NCBI RefSeq assembly: GCF_018449695.1
Contig: NZ_JAAVUY010000030.1
Coordinates: 1-63,466 of the forward strand
Direction: 5' to 3'
Length of the DNA: 63,466 nt
From: Bradyrhizobium sp. dw_411
GTDB lineage: Bacteria > Pseudomonadota > Alphaproteobacteria > Rhizobiales > Xanthobacteraceae
Shown in pieces: positions 8,407 through 15,731 of this stretch (the first letter of the stretch is position 1; each line of letters opens with the position of its first letter). Position numbers and translations under genes: made by a program. The notes under the pieces were generated by a model, which saw only the letters and a program-made list of their open reading frames with translations, was not told where the DNA came from and ran no database searches.

Positions 8407-9639
8407 TTACGCCGCGCGTTCCCGGTCAGGCCGGGAGCGGCGCGACAACATGGCCGCGAAGGCGTCGAAGATTTTGCGCATCTGCGGGGCCTTGTAGGGA
8501 TACAGCTCCGGCGAATCCATATTGTGGACGACGGCAGTGTTGTCGGCTTCAAAGATCAGCAATTCGCCGTTCTTGTTTTCCGCGCAATCGACCGTGAAAT
8601 AGTCGAGACCGATCCGGTTCGCCATCGCGGCAAGCGCGCTTTGATGGCGGACCGCAAACTCGTTGTCGAAGCTGCGCATGAAACGCGCTTCCTCGTTGCG
8701 CTTGCTCTCGCTGAAAGCCATGCCGGCGTTGAGGTACCAGATGTCCCAGCGATCGGCGATCGCCATATGGCAGGCATAGGGGCGGCCATCGACCAGAACG
8801 ATCCGGTATTTGCGAAACAGACCATCGTCATCGGCATAATCGACAAAACGCGTGACGAAAAATTCACTCTCCGGCCGCCCCGCGAGATAGTTCGCGATTC
8901 CAGCGCGATCGTCGATCCTGGCGAGCCCGACGCCGGCATGCGAACCGCGCGGACGAATGATGATCGGAAACTGCGCGGCCATATCGGACAATTGCGCCCG
9001 CGTCAGACACGTCGTCGCCGGAATATCCAACCCCTCGATGCCGTCGAGCAGGCCGTGCAGCTTGTCGCGATCGAGATTACGCACGAGGTGCGGCGGATTG
9101 AGCAGCGGTCGCGGCCAGCGCGACATCGCCTGCTCGATCTTGCGCAGCGCGTCACGACATTCCTCCGAATCCGACGCAATCACGATCGCGACGTCATGGT
9201 CCGGCAGCGGCATCGGCAGTTCCACGCCGTCGACGACATACAGCGTCTGCAGTTCGATGCCGGAACCTTCCAGCAAAAACTCGATCGGCGTGTTGCCGCC
9301 CATATCGATCGCGGCCGCGAGCGCCAGAACGCGCAGCTTCGGCTTTTCCACCGCGCATGGCGAGCGGTAGAGCTGATGAAAGGCGAGCACTTCCGCCTGA
9401 ATGGCAATGCCGACCTGCTTGTTGCCCAATAGCTGCGTGATCAGCGACAGGTCGAGCCCCTCGCCCGCGCCGGCGGTTCCCTCGGCGACCTTCGAGAGCA
9501 GTTGATCCCGCAACGGACGCAGATCCGCGCCGCCAAACGCCATCGTCGTCAACCGGGCAAAGCCAATTCGCTCGGCCGTTGGATAGCGCGCGAGACCGGC
9601 GACCTCGCCGTTCTCAATTTCCATGTTCTCAAGCACCAT
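8407..9639 (-). CDS. ATP-grasp ligase, paralogue 2
   Basis: This 410-residue paralogue of the protein at 2791-4008 is collinear with it from about residue 20 to the end. It shares TPIEFLLE, VAIVIASDSEECRD, WPRPLLNPPH, FPIIIRPRGSHAGVGL, DRWDIWYLNAGM and the Mg-site segment IFEADNTAVVHNMD. It is expected to ligate a carboxylate and an amine with ATP. A strong GGAGG lies 7 bases before the ATG at 9639. Its start overlaps the stop of the upstream PLP-enzyme gene by 11 bases, so the two are translationally coupled. Thus both ATP-grasp copies are paired with a PLP enzyme, but with different ones and in opposite gene order. Confidence 0.85.
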   Translation of the reverse strand: MVLENMEIENGEVAGLARYPTAERIGFARLTTMAFGGADLRPLRDQLLSKVAEGTAGAGEGLDLSLITQLLGNKQVGIAIQAEVLAFHQLYRSPCAVEKPKLRVLALAAAIDMGGNTPIEFLLEGSGIELQTLYVVDGVELPMPLPDHDVAIVIASDSEECRDALRKIEQAMSRWPRPLLNPPHLVRNLDRDKLHGLLDGIEGLDIPATTCLTRAQLSDMAAQFPIIIRPRGSHAGVGLARIDDRAGIANYLAGRPESEFFVTRFVDYADDDGLFRKYRIVLVDGRPYACHMAIADRWDIWYLNAGMAFSESKRNEEARFMRSFDNEFAVRHQSALAAMANRIGLDYFTVDCAENKNGELLIFEADNTAVVHNMDSPELYPYKAPQMRKIFDAFAAMLSRRSRPDRERAA

Positions 9640-11296
9640 GGCAAACCTCCGCTAAATCCGCATTGTCCATCTGCGCCAGCAGCCATTCGATCTTGGCGAC
9701 GACCGTGCCGACATGGCCGAGTTCACGTTGCAAATTGCCGCGCGCGATATCCGCATCCGGCGACCACACCTCGGTGACCATGCGCGCGCCCGTGCAGATG
9801 CGCAGCGCCGCGATCGGCTGTGCCTCGCAGCCCAGCGCGACCGGCTGTCCGATCAGGCAAGGTTGTGATGCGACCGCGGCCGGCGCGTCGGCGGACGCCA
9901 CGTCGACCGCGTCGCGCGCCAGCGCGCGATATAATTTCTTGCATGCTTCCAGCGAGAGAATGCGATCGCCACGCCTGATCACGAATGGAAAGATCGTCCG
10001 CTGCGAAAACTCGTCCTCGTCGGCGCCTTCAGCGCCAGACCTCTGTTGCGGCGGCAACAGCCGAAGCGACGGGGAGGATGCGATGATCCACTCCACGCCC
10101 TCGCCGAAAGTCGTCAGTGCTGACAGGCGAAATGCGTCGGGCACGCGGTAATAGGCGCGGATTTCCTCCAGCGCCGCTTCCCAGCGCAGCCATTGGCCGA
10201 CATTGGCGCGAACCGGGAAACGCGACCGCAAGCCCGGCCAGTTTTGCGGCCAGTCGCTGCGGCTGGAGTATTCGAGAAGTCCCGGCGCGATATCGCCGGC
10301 CGCCTCGAAGCCTTGTGCCAGTGCCGAGGGCACCAGTAACGCACCGCTGAAGGGCGGGCCGGTGAAGAACTTGGAGCCCGTTATCAGCACGAGATAGCCG
10401 CGATCGAGATAGTTTCGCAACCGCGCGCGGCCAAGACGCATCTGGCAGGCATCGACCACGACTTGCACCTGATGCGGCCAGCGCCGCGATATTTCCTCAA
10501 GGCATGACTCGCTCGGGGCGCGCCATCCGAATTTCGAGGAGTCCATGACCTGCAGCAGCACATGGCTTCCATTGGCGATGGCGTTTTCGACCGCGCGGAT
10601 AACCATCGCATCGCTTGCCGTCCCTGAGCGGATGTCGCCGGCTTCGTCGAACAGCCGCAGCGCGACGCTGTTGACGAAAGGTGCCAGCCCGGCGATCGGC
10701 TCGCCCTTGCGCACCCGGCTGCCATTCGCCGTCTCAACGCTGAAGTGACAGCCGCGCGAGGTGTTGACGGTGCCGCTGCCGGTTTGATCGGCGGCCACGA
10801 TCACCGTCGTCACCGCGGGCCCAAGCCGTGCCCGCGTCAGGAACAGCGCCTGCAATTGCGCGTCGGTGCCGGACGGGGAAAACACCACATCGGCTTGGGT
10901 GCGGGATAATCCGAGACAGGCCTTCAATTCGTCGCGCATGGCCTCGACGCGCGCATCGAACGCGGCCTCGATGCCGACGACGATGGCCGACTGCATCAAT
11001 TCGTCCCGCGCTTCCCGCGCGCGATCGTAGCCGCGCTCCGAAATCGAGGTCGCGGTGGAGGAGGAGAAGGTCAGCGTATCCGGTGAGGGAAACGGCCGGC
11101 AGCCATATTCATTGAGCCCGGTCGCGGGATTGATGGTCAATCGCGGATCGCCGCCGCCGCTGAGCAGCCGGTCCAGCGGCGCGAACAGCTCGGCCATGGC
11201 GGAAGCAGAGCGGGACTGATCCCTCGGGATCGCTTTCTCGGCCATTTGGTCGGCCACTGGCTCGGCCATCTGCAATCGAACACCGCCGTCGCGCAT
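9629..11296 (-). CDS. PLP-dependent fold-type-I enzyme of unassigned family
   Basis: This protein of about 555 residues has an aminotransferase class V-like core. The PLP phosphate-binding segment is FSPSGTDAQLQALFLTRA (139-156), the ring-nitrogen Asp is 282 in VVVDACQMRLGR, and the Schiff-base Lys is probably 309 in ITGSKFFTGPPFSGALL. The best guess is a lyase, transferase or aminotransferase on an amino acid or peptide, but I do not recognise a characterised family. It is longer than usual for the fold and has an extra C-terminal region of about 150 residues. The start is uncertain: ATG at 11296 (GGGG upstream), 11269 or 11197. It lies 173 bases after flgL on the same strand and is coupled to ATP-grasp 2. 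Confidence 0.75.
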   Translation of the reverse strand: MRDGGVRLQMAEPVADQMAEKAIPRDQSRSASAMAELFAPLDRLLSGGGDPRLTINPATGLNEYGCRPFPSPDTLTFSSSTATSISERGYDRAREARDELMQSAIVVGIEAAFDARVEAMRDELKACLGLSRTQADVVFSPSGTDAQLQALFLTRARLGPAVTTVIVAADQTGSGTVNTSRGCHFSVETANGSRVRKGEPIAGLAPFVNSVALRLFDEAGDIRSGTASDAMVIRAVENAIANGSHVLLQVMDSSKFGWRAPSESCLEEISRRWPHQVQVVVDACQMRLGRARLRNYLDRGYLVLITGSKFFTGPPFSGALLVPSALAQGFEAAGDIAPGLLEYSSRSDWPQNWPGLRSRFPVRANVGQWLRWEAALEEIRAYYRVPDAFRLSALTTFGEGVEWIIASSPSLRLLPPQQRSGAEGADEDEFSQRTIFPFVIRRGDRILSLEACKKLYRALARDAVDVASADAPAAVASQPCLIGQPVALGCEAQPIAALRICTGARMVTEVWSPDADIARGNLQRELGHVGTVVAKIEWLLAQMDNADLAEVCHGA

Positions 11297-11403
11297 TGCT
11301 GGGACCCCACGCCTATACCGCCGCGCATGGCCAGCGCGACACAAAGGCCTCAAGGGGTGCCAACGCGGCGTTAGCCTGCTTTCCAAGAAGTAAACAGCTA
11401 TGG

Positions 11404-11418
11404 TTAACGAAAGCTTTA
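11404..11418. promoter_or_regulatory. near-consensus CtrA-like box
   Basis: TTAACGAAAGCTTTA is TTAA-N7-TTTA, one mismatch from consensus. It lies between flgL and the PLP-enzyme gene, about 108 bases before the 11296 start, and shares TGGTTAACGAAA with the box at 4857. It suggests that the second accessory unit has its own promoter and is not only read through from flgL. Confidence 0.4.
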
Positions 11419-11469
11419 TTTCGGGAGCCGTATGGTGCCGGTATCGCCTCCCCCGACTAGGCCAATGGA

Positions 11470-13794
11470 TTATCCGCCGGCCGGCAGGAACTTGGTCAGG
11501 GTCAGGCCGGCGAGCATCGAGGTGGCCTCGTAGGACGCCGACAGGCTGTTCTGCAACGCCAGAAGCTGGCTCGCGACCTCCTGCGTCGAGACGGTCTCGG
11601 TCTGGTCGATGACGTTCTGCAATTGCGTCGTGCTCTGGGTTTGCCGGGCGGCGGCATCCTTCATGATGCTTTGCGCGGCGGCATAATCGGTTTGAATGTC
11701 CGAAACGCTCTGCTGGCCAGGCTTGGCCGTCAGGTTGGTGGAGATGCGCGAACTCAAGGCCGAGATCTGCGCGGCCGAGTTGGTCCCGGTCGGCGAGACC
11801 GAGACGGCGGCGAACACCGCTACTCCCTCGATCTGCTGACGGATAGCCTGCTCATTGGCCTGGGTGCCGTATTGCACCGTGATCGATGGATCGATCCGGG
11901 CCGTCTCCGACCCCCGCGGCGAGGGGGACGAATTGCCGGTGTACCAGGCCACCGTGGTGGCGGAGCCGTTGACCAGCGAATTGCCGTTGCTCGAAACCCG
12001 CAGCGGCGGCTGGACCGCTGATATGGGCGAGGAGCTGAAACCGAGCGAACTGAGCGCGGCCGAATTCGAGCTTGAGATATTCAGGCTCGCGGCACTGTCG
12101 CTGTTGAATTCAACCACCCCACCGCTGACGGTCGATGGCGTCGAAGTGCCGGTGATCGTATCGACAGCGCCCAGGAGAGTGCTGACGGTCGCCGTGTTCA
12201 GGTCGATGTAGGTGGTATTGAGCGCGTTGCCGGCCGCGTTGGCGGTGGGCGGCGTGGCGGTGGAGTTATAAAAAGAAATCGTCTTGCCATTGACGCTGAT
12301 GGTGTCGCCCGGCGCGAAACTGGTGGTCAGCGAATTCGATCCCGCCGGACCGGACAAGGCTGTCGTGCTCGAAATAACCGACGGCGCGGTTGTGACCGCG
12401 GTTCCGGCGGCGCTTGCCGAGCCCGTGACGGGGCCGCTGAAGCCGAGCGCCGCGAGATCGCCGGAGGACGAGCTCGAGATCGAGACACCGCCGGCGACAT
12501 CGTCGTTCAGCGTGATCACGCCGCCGCTAACGGTCGATGGCGTTCCGGTCCCTGTGATCGTGTCGATCGATGTCAGCAGGCTACCAACGGTCGCTGGGGT
12601 CGAGCCTCCTAGATCGAGGTAGGTGGTGCCGGGAGTGGTGCCGGCCGCGGTCGGCGGCGTGGTGCTGGAGTTATAGAACTGGATCGTCTGGCCGTTGACC
12701 GTAAGGGTGTCGCCGGCTGCGAAACTCGGGGATACCGAATTGCTGCCGGGGGCACTTGATAGAAGCGTCGAGCTGGTAACAGGCACGGAAGCCGCGGTGC
12801 TGGCGACGCTGCCGGTGGCGGTCCCGGACGGATCGAAGAAATCATTGCCTGCAGCCACCGCCGAAGCCGCCACCAGTGTCGTATTGGCGAGCGTGCCAAT
12901 CGACGAGTTCAGCGCCGTGTTCAGATTGGCGGCGGTCGCGGCAGGGTTAGCGCCGATGGTGAAGCTGCCGGTGGGAGGCGGGTTGGTGTTCGTCGCGGTC
13001 AACTGAACCGACGCGGTGGTGCCGTCGGGCAGCTTGAAGTTAAAGCTGATCGTGTCGCCCGGATTGGGGTTGGTAGCGGGGTTGTTGGTTCCCAGCGTCA
13101 CCGCTTCGCTGCTTGGCGAACCGGACGGCGCGGATACCGACGAGCCGGTCAGAGACGAGGTGATCGAGCTCAATTTCAGTCCGAACGGCGAGCCGGCGAC
13201 GTCCTCGGCGACCGAAACCGTATTCGGGGCCGCCGTGCTCGGCCCCGTGATCACCAGGCGGCCAAGGCCGGTGGTGCCGTCCGCCTGCGCGCGCTCGGCG
13301 ATCACCTGTTTCAAGCCGGCCTGGGTCCCATTGCCGTTCATGATGGTGTCGACGGTCGCCACGGACGGCGTGTTGATCGCGCTGCCGGAAAAGATGAAGT
13401 TGTTGCCGACCTGGGTATTGAGAATGCCCACGATTGACGACAGCTCGGTCGCCGCATTTTGCTGCGCGATGGTCTGTCCGGTGCTGTTGAGGGCTTGCGG
13501 CGTGCTGGCGGCGTCGCTCTGCACCTGCCCCGAGATGTTCGACAGCGACTGCAGCGCGGTGTTGGCCGCGCTGATCGTCGTGTTGACGTTGGTCATGGTG
13601 TCGGTGAACGCCGAAATCTGGGAGAGCTGCGCGCGCGCCGCGATCGCGAAACCCTCATTGGTGCCCATGCCGGCATAACTGGTCGATTTCTGCCCGGTGG
13701 CAAGTTGCGTCGACAGGTTGTTGAGCTGGGTGTTGAGATTTTGGACCGCCATCCCGAACAGCGAGCCGCCAAATCCTACGCTATTGATCGACAT
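11470..13794 (-). CDS. flgL: flagellar hook-filament junction protein FlgL, enlarged
   Basis: This 774-residue protein has flagellin-like N- and C-terminal helices: MSINSVGFGGSLFGMAVQNL, with NNLSTQLATGQKSTSYAGMG, and a C-terminus ending LLALQNSLSASYEATSMLAG. FlgL (HAP3) forms the ring between FlgK and the filament. Typical FlgL is about 300-350 residues; the extra length is a Ser/Thr/Gly-rich middle with two copies of a beta-type module (341-454 and 476-588). A similar module is in FlgE. The gene ends the flgE-flgK-flgL run, with 10 bases between the flgK stop and the flgL start. Annotation as a flagellin-like protein is the main alternative; position after flgK favours flgL. Confidence 0.88.
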   Translation of the reverse strand: MSINSVGFGGSLFGMAVQNLNTQLNNLSTQLATGQKSTSYAGMGTNEGFAIAARAQLSQISAFTDTMTNVNTTISAANTALQSLSNISGQVQSDAASTPQALNSTGQTIAQQNAATELSSIVGILNTQVGNNFIFSGSAINTPSVATVDTIMNGNGTQAGLKQVIAERAQADGTTGLGRLVITGPSTAAPNTVSVAEDVAGSPFGLKLSSITSSLTGSSVSAPSGSPSSEAVTLGTNNPATNPNPGDTISFNFKLPDGTTASVQLTATNTNPPPTGSFTIGANPAATAANLNTALNSSIGTLANTTLVAASAVAAGNDFFDPSGTATGSVASTAASVPVTSSTLLSSAPGSNSVSPSFAAGDTLTVNGQTIQFYNSSTTPPTAAGTTPGTTYLDLGGSTPATVGSLLTSIDTITGTGTPSTVSGGVITLNDDVAGGVSISSSSSGDLAALGFSGPVTGSASAAGTAVTTAPSVISSTTALSGPAGSNSLTTSFAPGDTISVNGKTISFYNSTATPPTANAAGNALNTTYIDLNTATVSTLLGAVDTITGTSTPSTVSGGVVEFNSDSAASLNISSSNSAALSSLGFSSSPISAVQPPLRVSSNGNSLVNGSATTVAWYTGNSSPSPRGSETARIDPSITVQYGTQANEQAIRQQIEGVAVFAAVSVSPTGTNSAAQISALSSRISTNLTAKPGQQSVSDIQTDYAAAQSIMKDAAARQTQSTTQLQNVIDQTETVSTQEVASQLLALQNSLSASYEATSMLAGLTLTKFLPAGG
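12031..12774 (-). repeat. two diverged internal modules in flgL
   Basis: Residues 341-454 (12433-12774) and 476-588 (12031-12369) of FlgL align as two copies. Shared landmarks are GDTxxVNGxTIxFYNS, TPPTA, a DL-rich segment, DTITGT-TPSTVSGGV and a closing LGFS. The DNA is also recognisably similar. This looks like an internal duplication of a surface-exposed domain. Confidence 0.8.
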
Positions 13795-13804
13795 CTGGAT
13801 CGCC

Positions 13805-15682
13805 TTACATTTGAGCCTGAAGCAACGTGTTCATCATGCTTTGCACCACCGACATCACATGCGCGTTGGCGGCGTAGGCATTCTGCAGCGCGATCAGGTT
13901 CGACATTTCGGTGTCGATGTTGACCGCGGCTGTGGAATTGAATTTCTGCTGCAGCGTGCTGACCACGACGTCTTGGCCCTGCTGCAATTGCGTCGCTGAC
14001 GCCGCCGCATTGGACTGCAGGCTCATGAACTGCTGCAGGTAGCCGGGGATCGTGCCCGTAAGCGGCGTCGGGTTCGAACCCAGGCCGGTTTTCGGCGAGT
14101 ACGTGAACGTGCCCGCCGTCAATTGCGTATAGATGAAATCCGAGCGCGTGGTGTCGCCGGCCGCCGTCGGCGGGTTCGTGCTGTAGACCGTCAGGTTCGC
14201 CGGGTTGTTGAGCAGCGCCGAATTGACCGTGATGCGTCCGGCAAGGCCGGTCATTTCCGAGCCGTTGCCGGTGATCGCGCCGGTGTAAGGCGACCCGGCG
14301 TCGGTGAACAACGCCAACTGGGGATTGCCGCTTGTCAACGAGGTCGCCGTGGTGGTGACGGCGGCCGAATTGATGGTCGTCGCCCCGGAAGTGCTGTTGA
14401 GCACCTGCAGCGTATTCGATCCGGCAGGCGTATTGGAGAATTGAAGATTGCTGGAGCCGAGCGCCGCATTCAATTGGGTAACAGCCGATGCCATACCGGC
14501 GGCGAAGTTGATACCGATCTGCCTTGGATTGGCGTTGGGTGCGTTCGGCAACGGCAGCGCGCTCGGATCGGTCACGTTGACGATCTGAATTTTCTGCTGG
14601 GTATTGGTCGCGGTGTTGGTGAGGGTCAGATTGATCGTGTTGCCCGGCTGCAGGTTCGATACATCGAGCGAGAAGCCGTTCTGCGATCCCGAATTGACGG
14701 CCGTACCGGCCGTGGTCTGATCCGACAGCGCGCTCGACATCGTCGCGGCCAGTTGATCGACCTGCGACTGCGCCTGCACCAGAGTGTTGTCGCGCAACGT
14801 CAGGTCGGCGGCAATCCGTCCCGAACTGATCACGTTGTTCGAGATCACATCCATGCTGGCGCCGTTCGGAAGCGTGATCGAGAGCGACCCCACTCCGGAC
14901 TTGGTCGGATCGGTATTGTACAGCGTGTTGGCGGTGAGATTGCCGGGCGACGTGAAACTGAATTTGGAGGCCTGCGAATTGGTGACGAGTTGAACGCCGG
15001 AATTCGTAAAAATGCTGACCTGGTTGGCACCCGACGTGACGACCCGAACATCTACCAGACCCGACAGATCGTTGATCGCGTTGTCGCGCTGATCCTCCAG
15101 CGTCGCGGCGCTGGGATCGCTCGGGCTCAAGCCCTGCAATTGCGTGTTGATCTGCGCGATCTGGGCCAGATCCGCGTTGGCCTGGTTCACGGAGGTGCCG
15201 ATATCCTGCTGCACATTGGTGCGCAGCGACTGGATGCCTTGCGAGGTTGAATTGAGCTGCTGCGCCAGCGCCTGTGCCGCCGACAATGCGGTGACCTGCG
15301 TGGTCTGGCCGCCCGCGCTGGTCGACAGCGCCTGAATTGCGGTGGTAAAATTATTGTACGCGCTTTCAAGCGTGCCGGTGCCGCCGGGCGTGCCGTAGAC
15401 GGTCTGCAACTGGCCGAGAATATTCGCGGTCTGGTCGGCATAGCCGGCACCGGATGTTTCGGTGCGCAACTGGTTCTGCACGTAGACGTCGAGTTCGCGG
15501 TTGACGCCGGTGACCGCAACGGTCGAGCCGGGCCCGCCGCTGCTCAGTTCGATCTGGTTGGCGTTCTCGGTGACGTAGCCCGGTGTCTGGGCGTTGGCGA
15601 TATTGCCCGATGTAATCGACAATCCGAGCTGGTTGGCGCGGATGCCGGACATCGCATTGGCGAGGGCTGAACTCAAACCCAT
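13805..15682 (-). CDS. flgK: flagellar hook-associated protein FlgK
   Basis: This 625-residue HAP1 has the conserved N-terminus MGLSSALANAMSGIRANQLG with ITSGNIANAQTPGYV, the rod-hook-HAP signature, and a C-terminal coiled helix ending LIALQNAYAANAHVMSVVQSM. It caps the hook and is the first junction protein. The start at 15682 has GGCGGGT upstream. It lies 50 bases downstream of flgE and 10 bases upstream of flgL on the same strand, consistent with one operon. The length is normal for alphaproteobacterial FlgK. Confidence 0.95.
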   Translation of the reverse strand: MGLSSALANAMSGIRANQLGLSITSGNIANAQTPGYVTENANQIELSSGGPGSTVAVTGVNRELDVYVQNQLRTETSGAGYADQTANILGQLQTVYGTPGGTGTLESAYNNFTTAIQALSTSAGGQTTQVTALSAAQALAQQLNSTSQGIQSLRTNVQQDIGTSVNQANADLAQIAQINTQLQGLSPSDPSAATLEDQRDNAINDLSGLVDVRVVTSGANQVSIFTNSGVQLVTNSQASKFSFTSPGNLTANTLYNTDPTKSGVGSLSITLPNGASMDVISNNVISSGRIAADLTLRDNTLVQAQSQVDQLAATMSSALSDQTTAGTAVNSGSQNGFSLDVSNLQPGNTINLTLTNTATNTQQKIQIVNVTDPSALPLPNAPNANPRQIGINFAAGMASAVTQLNAALGSSNLQFSNTPAGSNTLQVLNSTSGATTINSAAVTTTATSLTSGNPQLALFTDAGSPYTGAITGNGSEMTGLAGRITVNSALLNNPANLTVYSTNPPTAAGDTTRSDFIYTQLTAGTFTYSPKTGLGSNPTPLTGTIPGYLQQFMSLQSNAAASATQLQQGQDVVVSTLQQKFNSTAAVNIDTEMSNLIALQNAYAANAHVMSVVQSMMNTLLQAQM

Positions 15683-15731
15683 CTTTGTTACCCGCCTTGA
15701 GTTACGTCACGCCGAGGGGGTGCCGCGCCAA

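Noticed and set aside
14123..15250. 375-codon plus-strand open frame
   Set aside because: It is antisense to flgK, very Arg/Gly-rich, and an artefact of GC-rich codon structure.
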